15,065 bases of DNA from Rectinema sp003452735 (GCA_035415815.1 DAOOGR010000042.1:1-15065); one strand, 5' to 3'; shown: positions 1 through 8,685, numbered from the stretch's first letter. Made by a program: numbers and translations. Notes: generated by a model not told the origin, from the sequence alone.

Positions 1-65
1 TTGCCGGAGCAGATTATCTTATATCATCACCGCAAGAACTACTCTCGATTGTCGATTTTAGATAA
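1..65 (+). CDS. C-terminal end of a probable HAD-family phosphatase (partial)
   Basis: The window opens inside a reading frame (codons starting at position 3) that ends with TAA at 63-65 and encodes a tail reading AGADYLISSPQELLSIVDFR. A Gly-Ala-Asp-Tyr-(Leu/Val)-Ile segment followed by a short helix with Glu-Leu-Leu is how many HAD-superfamily phosphatases end (phosphoglycolate phosphatase or beta-phosphoglucomutase types). That assignment is inferred from about 20 residues only; no catalytic motif is visible. The stop lies 13 nt before the phosphoglucomutase start, so the two are probably co-transcribed. The other two frames also reach stops here (57-60s), but give unfamiliar peptides. Confidence 0.45.
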   Translation, partial: AGADYLISSPQELLSIVDFR

Positions 66-78
66 TTAAGGAGCTATC

Positions 79-1827
79 ATGAATCACGAAGAAATAATTT
101 TAAGAGCCCAGGAATACATTGCTAATGAAACCGATCCATCTTTTTCCGATGAGATAAAAGAACTTCTTAAGAAAAGCGATTGGAAGGAACTCGAAGACCG
201 CTTCTATAGAGATTTGGAATTCGGTACAGGAGGACTGCGCGGCGTAATCGGTGGTGGTTTCAACAGGATGAACACATTGGTGGTTACGCGAGCAACGCAG
301 GGACTATGCGACTACATTAAAGAACAATTTCCTAAAAAGCAGCTTTCTGCCTGCATTGCCTATGATTCTCGCAGAAAATCCAAGGAGTTTTCCTTGGCAA
401 CGGCTTTGGTCTTCGCAGCCAATGGTATCAAGGCGTATATCTTCCCATCGCTCAAGCCAACTCCTGTCCTATCATACGCCATCCGAAAGCTTGGAGCTGA
501 CACTGGCGTAGTCGTAACTGCTAGCCATAATCCTCCTCAGTATAACGGCTACAAGGCTTATTGGAACGATGGTTCTCAGGTCGTGCCTCCCCATGATAGC
601 GGCATTATCGAAAAAGTCCTAAAAGTAAAGTCTGTAAAGCAGATCTCCAAAACAGAGGCCTCATCAAAAGGACTCTTGATGGAGATTGGCCAAGAGATCG
701 ATGATGATTATGTCGCCATGGTGAAATCCCATCTCTTACGTTCCTATCTTTTCTCCGAAACAGGTAAATCGGTCAATATCGTGTACTCTCCTCTCCATGG
801 CACAGGGGCAATGCTATTCGAGCGCATAATGAAAGAGCTCGGTTTGAATGTCCTTACTGTGCCAGAACAACGCGAACCAGATGGCGAATTCCCGACCGTA
901 TCCTACCCCAATCCTGAAGAATCAGCTGCACTTGCTATGGCAATCGAGCTAGGCAAGAAGACTCATGCCGATGTAGTAATGGCTACAGACCCAGATGCCG
1001 ATAGGCTTGGTATTGCCGTGCCAGACAAGACAGGAGAATTTGTATTGGTAACAGGCAATCAGCTCGGATCCCTACATCTCGATTACATTGCACTTACTCT
1101 CAAGGAGCTCCACAGGATGCCACCTAGAGCAGCGGCTATCCGTACCATCGTCACCACTGAACTACAGAAGGTCATAGCCGAGAAATATGGCATAGAAAGC
1201 TTCGAATGCCTAACTGGATTCAAATGGATTGCAGATCTTATGCGGCGCTTCGAGACCGAGAATTACGATTTCATATACGCAACAGAAGAATCATATGGTC
1301 ATCTCATCGAAAAAGAAGTTAGAGACAAAGATGGCATTTCCGCAGCTGCCTTGACTGCCGAAATGACCCTCTATTGGCGGTCACAGGGCAAAAGTCTCCT
1401 CGACCACCTCGAAGAGCTATACAAGGAGCACGGCTATTACGAGGAAAAAGGCTTAAGCTTCTATTTTGAAGGTGAACAGGGCATGAGAATAATGAATAGC
1501 ATCATGGAAGACTATAGAAAACAGCAGCCTGATCAATTTGGCGGCCTTAGCGTAATATGCATTCGAGATGTAAAAGCTAGTACCGAGTGGGATAGAAATG
1601 GCAGAATTCGCAAAATCGATCTGCCTAAAAGCGATGTTATCCAATGGCGCCTCGAAGATGGCACGCTGCTTACGGTAAGGCCATCCGGAACAGAACCCAA
1701 GATAAAATACTACATCCTTTGCCACGATCATAACAGCGATCTCAGCTTAAGCAAAGAAATCACTCGAAAGAAAATATCTATAATAGAGCAGGCAATTACT
1801 GCAATGGTCGATTCTCATCGCATATGA
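79..1827 (+). CDS. pgm: Alpha-phosphoglucomutase / phosphomannomutase (alpha-D-phosphohexomutase family)
   Basis: Cytoplasmic enzyme of 582 aa that interconverts glucose-1-phosphate and glucose-6-phosphate, possibly also mannose phosphates, through a phosphoserine. All four family signatures are visible in order: the N-terminal substrate-binding segment FGTGGLRG (about 48-55), the active-site loop TASHNP (147-152) with catalytic Ser149, the Mg-binding DPDADR (304-309), the sugar-specificity loop EESYGH (403-408), and the phosphate-binding RPSGTEP (534-540). The length fits the long PGM2-like bacterial branch (about 560-600 aa). The start is well supported: AAGGAG at 68-73 sits 5 nt before the ATG. 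It follows a probable HAD phosphatase by 13 nt and precedes an M23 peptidase and glucokinase on the same strand. With glucokinase it links free glucose to glucose-1-phosphate for storage or envelope polysaccharide. Exact sugar preference (glucose or mannose) cannot be settled from sequence. Confidence 0.95.
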   Translation: MNHEEIILRAQEYIANETDPSFSDEIKELLKKSDWKELEDRFYRDLEFGTGGLRGVIGGGFNRMNTLVVTRATQGLCDYIKEQFPKKQLSACIAYDSRRKSKEFSLATALVFAANGIKAYIFPSLKPTPVLSYAIRKLGADTGVVVTASHNPPQYNGYKAYWNDGSQVVPPHDSGIIEKVLKVKSVKQISKTEASSKGLLMEIGQEIDDDYVAMVKSHLLRSYLFSETGKSVNIVYSPLHGTGAMLFERIMKELGLNVLTVPEQREPDGEFPTVSYPNPEESAALAMAIELGKKTHADVVMATDPDADRLGIAVPDKTGEFVLVTGNQLGSLHLDYIALTLKELHRMPPRAAAIRTIVTTELQKVIAEKYGIESFECLTGFKWIADLMRRFETENYDFIYATEESYGHLIEKEVRDKDGISAAALTAEMTLYWRSQGKSLLDHLEELYKEHGYYEEKGLSFYFEGEQGMRIMNSIMEDYRKQQPDQFGGLSVICIRDVKASTEWDRNGRIRKIDLPKSDVIQWRLEDGTLLTVRPSGTEPKIKYYILCHDHNSDLSLSKEITRKKISIIEQAITAMVDSHRI

Positions 1828-1877
1828 CCAAAAAGAGCTCTGATCCGCAAGCAATGCCGATCGCGAATAATTAACTT

Positions 1878-1883
1878 GAAAGG
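1878..1883 (+). promoter_or_regulatory. Ribosome binding site fixing the M23 peptidase start
   Basis: GAAAGG lies 7 nt before the GTG at 1891. The alternative TTG start at 1876 overlaps this site and has no Shine-Dalgarno sequence of its own, so the GTG is the better start. Confidence 0.6.
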
Positions 1884-1890
1884 CAAGTCT

Positions 1891-2967
1891 GTGGCTTTTC
1901 GAATAATCAAACTTGTGACCATTTCAATTCTATCGATCCTTTGCTTCTTGGCCTTTCGTTGCGTGATGCTTTCTCTTAATCCTTATTCCGACACGAGGCC
2001 TATATTGCTTTCTGAAAAAGTAGCCTTTCCCGATCAAAATGAGCGGTCATTAATGGAGAACGATTTTTATCAAAATCTCTCCATGCTAAATGAGAATAGA
2101 TTTTCATCGCTATCGACGGAACAAATTGAAAAGTTAGCATCCACTCTATGTATTCAAGGCTTAACTATGGATTTAGACAATAGAGCAATGGCTTCTTTGT
2201 TCTTTCCATCTTCTGGGCATGTCCTCGCAATGCTAATCGATGATGAAGATTCAGAGGAATATCAAAATCTCGATGGAATATCCTTCCCCGCAAGACTCTC
2301 ATATAATCGAATCGCATCTTTGCATCCAAAGATGAATGCCCTTCGCACCAAATATGAATCATTCTTCGATGTCTTTTACAGTATGTCAAAAAGCAATGCA
2401 TTAACTTTTCCTACAAAATGGTTCGAAAGCAATTTTGTAGCATGGAATGGCAATGTAACGCTTCCCGGTCTTTCCTCATTGCCTCGACTCAATGAGCTCG
2501 ACTATTCTCATACATTCGCGCTGGATATTTTCCTCCAAAACGTAGAATATCTTTCTTGGAATATTCAGCGAGGCCCTATTATTCATTCATTGAGCGATGG
2601 CATAGTAGTCTCAGCCGAAAGCGGATGGTTAGGATTCCCTAGAAAGAGCACGGCTCTATCATATATCAAGGGCGGAATTTCTCCAAAATCAGGCAATGGC
2701 GTAATTGTATACTCGCCTGAAGAGCATCGATATTATCTATATTTTCATCTCTATGATCTCTTTGTGGAAAAAGGGGATATTCTCTTGAGAGGTCAGCCAA
2801 TCGGTCACGGAGGAAATACAGGCATAAATGCACGCAAAAAAGGAGGGGGAGACCATCTGCATCTCGAAATCTTCGATTCCAAGAAGGGGCGTTTTTTAAG
2901 AAATACCCAGATCATCACACTTTTGAAAAACTCCTCAAAGAATAGGCTAGCTGTTTCACCGAGATAA
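1891..2967 (+). CDS. Membrane-anchored M23 (LytM-type) metallopeptidase
   Basis: Predicted zinc peptidase of 358 aa that would act on peptidoglycan cross-bridges outside the cytoplasmic membrane, or serve as an envelope regulator. Starting from GTG 1891, residues about 4-28 form an uncleaved hydrophobic anchor or signal segment. Residues 30-200 are not recognised. The LytM fold covers about 200-335: His207 and Asp212 (first zinc ligands), a glycine-rich core, His286 in YLYFHLYD, the turn GHGGNTG (305-311) and DHLHLEIF (321-328) with the His322/His324 pair. The first motif reads His-x4-Asp rather than the usual His-x3-Asp, a one-residue insertion that may affect zinc binding. The gene sits 63 nt after the phosphoglucomutase and 21 nt before glucokinase on the same strand, so co-transcription is likely. 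The fold assignment is firm; catalytic competence is less certain. Confidence 0.82.
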   Translation: MAFRIIKLVTISILSILCFLAFRCVMLSLNPYSDTRPILLSEKVAFPDQNERSLMENDFYQNLSMLNENRFSSLSTEQIEKLASTLCIQGLTMDLDNRAMASLFFPSSGHVLAMLIDDEDSEEYQNLDGISFPARLSYNRIASLHPKMNALRTKYESFFDVFYSMSKSNALTFPTKWFESNFVAWNGNVTLPGLSSLPRLNELDYSHTFALDIFLQNVEYLSWNIQRGPIIHSLSDGIVVSAESGWLGFPRKSTALSYIKGGISPKSGNGVIVYSPEEHRYYLYFHLYDLFVEKGDILLRGQPIGHGGNTGINARKKGGGDHLHLEIFDSKKGRFLRNTQIITLLKNSSKNRLAVSPR

Positions 2968-2976
2968 TTTCTTCGC

Positions 2977-2982
2977 TATAGT
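2977..2982 (+). promoter_or_regulatory. Possible -10 box immediately before glucokinase
   Basis: TATAGT ends 6 nt before the glucokinase ATG, and no convincing Shine-Dalgarno sequence precedes that ATG (only AGGA directly touching it). If used, transcription would begin at or next to the start codon and give a leaderless mRNA. The -35 region is poor (TTTCAC at 2954-2959), so this is weak evidence. Confidence 0.2.
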
Positions 2983-2988
2983 ATAGGA

Positions 2989-4083
2989 ATGAGCAAATTA
3001 TTCCTCGTTGGCGATATCGGAGGGACAAACACCAATCTAGCCTTAGCCAGGCAAGACGAATCGGGCATCGAATTAGTAGAAAAAGTGCAGTTTTCTACTA
3101 AGAATGAAAAATCCCTCCTGGATCCCATCAAGCGTTTTCTCGGATCAAGGCGCGTGCGCGAATCTTACGATAGAATAGACTTTTGTTGTATTTCAGGAGC
3201 CGGACCTGTTCAGCCTGATAATAGCATTCAGCTTACTAATGCTCCTTGGGGTATAAAAGCCTCGGAGCTTTCTGATTTCCTTAGAGTGCCAGTCAGATTG
3301 ATAAATGATTTCACGGCTCTGTCCTACGCGGTCACTACTCTTGACTATAAAGATCGAAGTGCGGTTACGCAGCTTCCACATCCAGATGGATCTATCTATG
3401 AGCCGCGCGAGGGCATTATGCTTGTCATTGGGGCTGGGACAGGTCTTGGTGTAGGCTTTGTGGATAGAAGAGGTGACAGTGTAATGGCCTTTCCTTCCGA
3501 AGGTGGTCACTCTGAATTGCCGTGTTTCGATGACTTGAGTGATTCCTTTGGTACTTGGCTTCGAAAGAGATATGATTATGCGCCAGGTGCTGAATTAGCT
3601 ATTTCTGGCCAGGGCATTGCGAATATTTTCGAATTCATTTGCTCGGAAGATTTTAACGTAATCCTTGTAGGCGATGACTACGAAATTCCCCAAAAAGCGC
3701 TGATAGAAGGCCTTTCCGAAACTGCTAGAAATATTTTGAACCTTCCTCGATCTGAATGGCCTGCCTATATATCAAAAAATGCTAGGTCCGATTCGTTTTG
3801 CAGCTTGACTATGGAACTATTTGTCAGGCTATATGCGCTCAAGGCCGCCAATCTTGTGTCTATTTTCTTACCTGCGGGCGGAGTCTGGCTTGCGGGCGGT
3901 ATATCCTCTAAAAATGAAGATTGGCTCATCGAAAAGGCAAGGTTCATGAGATGGTTCGAAAAGAACTATGCTCCGCATATTCGCGATGTACTCTGTAGAA
4001 CACCAGTTCTAATCGTAAAGAATTATGATATCTCCCTGATGGGAGCCGCCATAGCCGCTCTGCAATTCGCTACGCATGTATAA
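2989..4083 (+). CDS. glk: Glucokinase (Glk family)
   Basis: Cytoplasmic ATP-dependent kinase (364 aa) that phosphorylates glucose to glucose-6-phosphate. The sequence shows the sugar-kinase/ASKHA layout: phosphate-1 motif GDIGGTNTNLAL (8-19), SGAGPV (69-74), the catalytic loop LINDFTA (104-110) with base Asp107, phosphate-2 IGAGTGLGVGF (147-157), the glucose-contact segment SEGGHSE (170-176), SGQGI (206-210) and the adenosine-side LAGGIS. The order and the absence of a Cys-rich ROK zinc motif put it in the Glk (proteobacterial-type) rather than ROK family. It follows the M23 gene by 21 nt and probably ends the operon; the next gene converges 31 nt away. It is a little longer than E. coli Glk (about 320 aa), with extra sequence in the C-terminal half. 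The translation start lacks a clear ribosome site, so initiation may depend on coupling or on a leaderless transcript. Confidence 0.92.
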   Translation: MSKLFLVGDIGGTNTNLALARQDESGIELVEKVQFSTKNEKSLLDPIKRFLGSRRVRESYDRIDFCCISGAGPVQPDNSIQLTNAPWGIKASELSDFLRVPVRLINDFTALSYAVTTLDYKDRSAVTQLPHPDGSIYEPREGIMLVIGAGTGLGVGFVDRRGDSVMAFPSEGGHSELPCFDDLSDSFGTWLRKRYDYAPGAELAISGQGIANIFEFICSEDFNVILVGDDYEIPQKALIEGLSETARNILNLPRSEWPAYISKNARSDSFCSLTMELFVRLYALKAANLVSIFLPAGGVWLAGGISSKNEDWLIEKARFMRWFEKNYAPHIRDVLCRTPVLIVKNYDISLMGAAIAALQFATHV

Positions 4084-4114
4084 GTAAACTCTCGATTAGA
4101 GAATTGGATCTGAA

Positions 4115-6310
4115 TCATTGACCGTTTGCCTCAGCAATACGCTCTATCTGTATTGGTATCCCATGCATGATGTTAGAGATGCTCTCGAGGGTCCCTTCAT
4201 CCGAAGTGAGCATATTGGGGTTTCCGCAGAGATCTACCCCATCTATAGGCATTGTCCAGATGCCTTCTTCGATCCATACAATGCCAGGCTGAAGCCATAC
4301 GTCTGGTATTGCTGAAGCGAGAAGCGCTCCGTTTGAATTCCAAATCTTGAGGATTTCGCCTTTTTGAGCACCGAGAGATGCCATATCTTCAGGATGGATA
4401 TGTATTTGGGCGCATTCGGATCGATCTTCTTGTTCTATGCGTTGAGAATGGATAAACCTTGAGACTTTTGGAGTCAGCAGCCAAAATCTTCTGCAAGATT
4501 CTTGTCTAAAACATTCCTTTATCGAGCCTTGCCAATGCGATGCCATGCTTGAGTTCCATAGAGGACTAGCAAATTCTATTTTTCCACTTTTAGTTCCAAT
4601 TGGATGATCCACGGGATTGGCAAAGAAATCGTCTAGCCCAGCGCGCAATTGCCCTTTTTTAATGAAGATCCCATGGCGCTTAAAAGCATCTATATCGTCA
4701 ATTTCCGATTCAGCAAGAAAATGATCTATCCATTGAGACTCAGTTCTCCCTTCTGTAAAGATAGGTTCTACACCAATACGCTCGGATAACTGTGAAAAAA
4801 TCCAATAGTCCGAATGCGTATTAGGCAATGCTCTGCATATTTCAGGCTTATAGAGTACATAGTTGCCTGCCCATGGAATACCTATGTCTTCCTTTTCGAA
4901 CGCATCCGAAACAGGCAGAACCACATCGCAGTAATTGGCTGTAGGGGTAAGAAACAGTTCATGACACACGGCAAAATCAACGCTCTCGAAGGCCCTAATA
5001 TTTTTTGTCACATTTGCGCCTTGATTAAGAAAATTTCCTCCAGCCGAATATAGAACCCTAATAGGTCTAAGCCCATAGGAAGATGGATTGAGCACAGCGT
5101 CAGCCCAGCGAAGTACAGGCACCCTCTTATTGAACAACCCTGCTTCTGCCCCTAGAGATATATCTCTGTCCTTCCATAGCTGGGCTTCCCTAGTCAAGCT
5201 CCCCCTGACCGAGCCTTGCTTAGTCAAACTAGAAGGCAATTCTTCTAAGGTCTCAACTTTGACCCCAGGAAGGCAATTGTTGATCGATCCTGTGGATCCA
5301 CCAAGCATGCCGCTATTGCGAGTTGCAAGTTGTATGGCTACGGTTAGACGAAAAGCTTCTTCGCCATAGGCCACCCTCTGAATAGAATAACCCGGAATTA
5401 TCATTGCTGGCTTTTCATTCCAGAAAAAGGAGGCCAATTTCACGATCATTTTAGCATCGATACCACAGATAGAGCTTGCCCATTGAGGGTCTTTCGCAAT
5501 TCTATCGGTTTTGCCAAGCACATAATCTGCAAGAAATTCGAAGCCAATCGCGTATTTGGAGATGAATTCTTGATTGAATCGTGCATCCTGTAGTATTTCG
5601 AATAAGAGAGCATAGCCTAGAACAGCATCTGTGCCTGGACGTATACCAATCCATTCTGCATTTAGAATTCTTGCAGAAAGGCTCTGTCGCGGATCGATAG
5701 AGATAATTCTCGTTCCCCTATTCTTTGCTTCAGTTAAATAAGCAGGCAGTTCTGCACCGAGCCTTGCTTCGAATGGATTTGAGCCCCATAGAACTATGAA
5801 ATTCGAATGGCGAATTGTTTCCGCATCAAATCCGCTATTTCCCTTCGATGTTCCAAAAAGTCTTGTAAGCGCATATGTTGCAGCATTACATGAATAATTT
5901 CCCTCAACATTTACACATCCACCAATAGAATTGAAAAAGCGACGAGCTAGAGTCTGACTATTGTGCAGGGCTCCAGTCGAACCGCTACTTGCTATGCAGA
6001 GAACTGAGCCTGGTCCGCTTTCGGATCGGATTTCACTAAGTTTTTGCGCAATAAGTGATAAAGCCTCATCCCAGCTTATTTCTCGAAATTGGCCTGAACC
6101 TCTTGAACCTGTTCGCAGAAGAGGAGTCCTCAATCTTTTTGGCGAGATATGATCTTGGTGGGCCCGAAAGCCCTTGCCACAGGGCCTAATAAACTGACCT
6201 GCAACTGGGTTGAGATGCATGCCCTTTATATTGCCATCTTCAACTTCGGTCAAAAGGGGACAAGCATCTCCTCCGCAATCTTTTCCACAGAAAAAAGGCA
6301 AAAGTGCCAT
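4115..6310 (-). CDS. Orphan molybdopterin oxidoreductase, DMSO-reductase family
   Basis: Predicted molybdo-bis-MGD oxidoreductase of 731 aa. An N-terminal 4Fe-4S domain has ligands Cys8, Cys12, Cys17 and Cys44 (C-x3-C-x4-C...CGKG). The catalytic molybdopterin domain follows (about 55-480), and the C-terminal MGD-binding domain covers about 605-725. In the segment GNYSCNAA (137-144), Ser140 aligns by eye with the metal-ligating Ser of DmsA-type reductases, although the neighbouring Cys141 could be read as a Cys ligand. There is no twin-arginine signal and no hydrophobic leader, so the protein should be cytoplasmic. No ferredoxin-like or membrane-anchor partner gene is in the window. Substrate is unknown; DMSO, TMAO, polysulfide or another oxyanion are all possible. 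The start lies 14 nt after the lon stop with no good ribosome site, suggesting translational coupling to lon. The FeS motif beginning at residue 8 rules out a later start. Confidence 0.85.
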   Translation of the reverse strand: MALLPFFCGKDCGGDACPLLTEVEDGNIKGMHLNPVAGQFIRPCGKGFRAHQDHISPKRLRTPLLRTGSRGSGQFREISWDEALSLIAQKLSEIRSESGPGSVLCIASSGSTGALHNSQTLARRFFNSIGGCVNVEGNYSCNAATYALTRLFGTSKGNSGFDAETIRHSNFIVLWGSNPFEARLGAELPAYLTEAKNRGTRIISIDPRQSLSARILNAEWIGIRPGTDAVLGYALLFEILQDARFNQEFISKYAIGFEFLADYVLGKTDRIAKDPQWASSICGIDAKMIVKLASFFWNEKPAMIIPGYSIQRVAYGEEAFRLTVAIQLATRNSGMLGGSTGSINNCLPGVKVETLEELPSSLTKQGSVRGSLTREAQLWKDRDISLGAEAGLFNKRVPVLRWADAVLNPSSYGLRPIRVLYSAGGNFLNQGANVTKNIRAFESVDFAVCHELFLTPTANYCDVVLPVSDAFEKEDIGIPWAGNYVLYKPEICRALPNTHSDYWIFSQLSERIGVEPIFTEGRTESQWIDHFLAESEIDDIDAFKRHGIFIKKGQLRAGLDDFFANPVDHPIGTKSGKIEFASPLWNSSMASHWQGSIKECFRQESCRRFWLLTPKVSRFIHSQRIEQEDRSECAQIHIHPEDMASLGAQKGEILKIWNSNGALLASAIPDVWLQPGIVWIEEGIWTMPIDGVDLCGNPNMLTSDEGTLESISNIMHGIPIQIERIAEANGQ

Positions 6311-6324
6311 GCTTCATGATTCTA

Positions 6325-8673
6325 TCATGAGCCAAACACTATTTCGATAACTTCTTCCATTCGGGATACTGAATGAAATACAAGTCCTTTCTTGACATGC
6401 TCTGGAATTTCATCTAGGTCCTTCTCGTTTGCGGCTGGTATTATGATCTCCTTTATTTTATTGCGCTTTGCTGCAACGGTTTTTTCTCGTAATCCTCCGA
6501 TAGGAAGAACTTGGCCCGTAAGGCTCAGCTCTCCAGTCATCGCCAATCTATCTTTTATTCTCTTATTTAGCACTAGCGAAAGAAGAGCAGTGGCCATTGT
6601 GATGCCCGCAGAAGGTCCATCCTTTGGTGTAGCTCCCTCTGGGATATGAAGGTGTATTTGTCTAGATTCGAAGAATTCAGCTTGGATTCCATACTTCTGG
6701 GCAACAATATTCCTTACATAAGTGTAGGCTATTCCTGCCGATTCCTGCATTACAGGCCCCATCTGACCAGTTAGCTTGAACCCCTCCTTGCCTGGGTTGG
6801 CTACGGCTTCTATTAGCAATGTATCCCCTCCAAGACTGGTCCAAGCCAATCCAATGGCCATACCCGGCCTACTGGCACGCTTGAGTTCTTCGTCGCGGAA
6901 TATTGGCTTCCCTAGGTATTTTTCTACTGTATGCTTATCTATTTTGAATTTTTCTTCTTGTCTATTCTCGATAACTATACTCTTTGCGATTTTACGATGT
7001 ATTTTGTCTAGAGACTTCTCTAGATTGCGTACGCCAGCCTCGCGGGCATATCCATCTATGATTACGAGCAAAGCATCTCTTGTGTATTTCACTTGATTTT
7101 TTGCAAGGCCATTTCTTTCGAGACTTCGCGGAATAAGAAAGTGCCGTGCAATTTCGATCTTTTCAACATCCACATAACCAGGAAGCTGAATCACTTCCAT
7201 TCTGTCGAGCAGCGGCCTGGGAATAGTATCCAGAGTATTCGCCGTGACGATAAAAAAGATATTCGAGATATCGAAAGGCAGGTCGAGATAATGATCCCTG
7301 AAGCTGAAATTTTGTTCTGGATCGAGAACTTCTAGCAGAGCACTCGATGGATCTCCCTGATAGGAGATACCCATTTTGTCTATCTCATCGATCATAAATA
7401 CAGGGTCGCGGCTTTTGGCAATTTTGAGACCTTGGATGATCTTGCCTGGCAAGGCCCCAACATAGGTCCTGCGGTGTCCTTTGATCTCGGCCTCGTCGCG
7501 CATTCCTCCTACAGAGAATCTAAAGAATTGTTTGCCTAAAGCACGCGCGACCGACCTACCAATGCTCGTTTTGCCAACACCTGGAGGACCAACAAGACAG
7601 AGGATGGTCCCACGCGTGTCTTTTTTGAGTTTGCGTACAGCCAGGTATTCTATGATTCGATCCTTGACATCCTGTAGACCATAGTGGTCCTCTTCGAGCA
7701 CTTTTTTTGCATGCTTGATATCGAAATCGGCTGTTATCGATGTATTCCATGGAAGAGAACACACGAGATCCAGCCAATTTCTAGTGACCATGTATTCGCT
7801 GGAAGAAGGCTCCATGAGGTTGAATTTTTCGAGTTCCTGTTCGACGATTTCCTTGATCTCCCCTTCGAACTGAAATGAGTCGATCTTATCCCTAAAGCGC
7901 TGATAGTCAGAGCTTCGCGCATCTGGAGCCATTCCAAGTTCTTGTTTGATAGCCTTGAGCTCTTCGCGTAGAAAGTATTCTCGTTGGCTTTTTTCGATTT
8001 TTTCGTTGATCTCGGCTTGAACTTTTTTCTGAATCCTAAAGAGCTCTTTTTCTCTATTGATATGAATAAGGACCTTTTCCATTCGCTCGCGCACATCTAA
8101 AGTCTCTAGAATATCTTGCTGATCTTTTTTCTCGATATTGAGAATACTCGTGATGAAGTCAGCAATCTTTCCAGGGTTGTCAATATTGATCATGTTGAGG
8201 CGCATCTCTTCAGAGAAAAGCGGGTTGTTTTCACTGAGTTGCTTCATCTCGCTTATAAGGGCTCGAGTCAGAGCCTTTACCTCATCGTTGTCATAGTTTT
8301 CGTCGTCCAGATAGCTGACTGCCGTAATTATTGGTGGCTCCTTGGAGATGAATTTCTTTATCTTGAAACGCTTGAAAGTGGAGATGAATATATTGATGCC
8401 ACCGTCTGGAAGATTGATTTTTTTTATGATCTTTGCCGCTGTACCAACATGAAATAGATTATTCGAGGATGGCTCATCAGAATCGTCTTTTTGAAGCACA
8501 AGACCAATCATTCCATCAGCCGAAATCGCTTGTTCAACAATTTGAATGTCCGGCTCCTTGCCAACCATTATTGGCGTAAAGATTCCCGGGAATATTGGTT
8601 TTCCGATAAGTGTTATTATTGGCAGCTTACCAGGCAAAATTTGATCTATTGGTATGAGCTCGCTTGCCGACAT
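6325..8673 (-). CDS. lon: ATP-dependent Lon protease
   Basis: Cytoplasmic AAA+ serine protease that unfolds and degrades damaged or regulatory proteins. From the ATG at 8673 it is 782 aa, the normal Lon length. The N-terminal substrate domain (about 16-210, beginning LPIITLIGKPIFPG) is followed by a coiled helical region (210-300), the AAA+ module with Walker A GPPGVGKTS (362-370), Walker B VFMIDEID (425-432) and sensor TANT (477-480), and the protease domain with PKDGPSAG (683-690) carrying catalytic Ser688 and REKTVAAKR (729-737) carrying Lys731. The open frame extends upstream to 9027, but those 118 codons match nothing in Lon. The start at 8673 is fixed by AGGTGG 6 nt before it and by alignment to the family N-terminus. 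The molybdopterin enzyme follows 14 nt downstream and is probably co-transcribed. Confidence 0.96.
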   Translation of the reverse strand: MSASELIPIDQILPGKLPIITLIGKPIFPGIFTPIMVGKEPDIQIVEQAISADGMIGLVLQKDDSDEPSSNNLFHVGTAAKIIKKINLPDGGINIFISTFKRFKIKKFISKEPPIITAVSYLDDENYDNDEVKALTRALISEMKQLSENNPLFSEEMRLNMINIDNPGKIADFITSILNIEKKDQQDILETLDVRERMEKVLIHINREKELFRIQKKVQAEINEKIEKSQREYFLREELKAIKQELGMAPDARSSDYQRFRDKIDSFQFEGEIKEIVEQELEKFNLMEPSSSEYMVTRNWLDLVCSLPWNTSITADFDIKHAKKVLEEDHYGLQDVKDRIIEYLAVRKLKKDTRGTILCLVGPPGVGKTSIGRSVARALGKQFFRFSVGGMRDEAEIKGHRRTYVGALPGKIIQGLKIAKSRDPVFMIDEIDKMGISYQGDPSSALLEVLDPEQNFSFRDHYLDLPFDISNIFFIVTANTLDTIPRPLLDRMEVIQLPGYVDVEKIEIARHFLIPRSLERNGLAKNQVKYTRDALLVIIDGYAREAGVRNLEKSLDKIHRKIAKSIVIENRQEEKFKIDKHTVEKYLGKPIFRDEELKRASRPGMAIGLAWTSLGGDTLLIEAVANPGKEGFKLTGQMGPVMQESAGIAYTYVRNIVAQKYGIQAEFFESRQIHLHIPEGATPKDGPSAGITMATALLSLVLNKRIKDRLAMTGELSLTGQVLPIGGLREKTVAAKRNKIKEIIIPAANEKDLDEIPEHVKKGLVFHSVSRMEEVIEIVFGS

Positions 8674-8679
8674 ATTATA

Positions 8680-8685
8680 CCACCT
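8680..8685 (-). promoter_or_regulatory. Ribosome binding site fixing the lon start
   Basis: On the - strand AGGTGG lies 6 nt before the ATG at 8673. This supports the short, family-typical Lon start over the in-frame ATG at 9027, which would add 118 unrelated residues. Confidence 0.75.

Noticed and set aside
1876..1890. TTG start for the M23 peptidase
   Set aside because: No ribosome site before it, and it overlaps GAAAGG, which is well spaced for the GTG at 1891.
4089..4103. Small hairpin between convergent glk and molybdoenzyme genes as a bidirectional terminator
   Set aside because: Only a 4-bp AT/GC stem (TCTC/GAGA) with no T-run on either strand.
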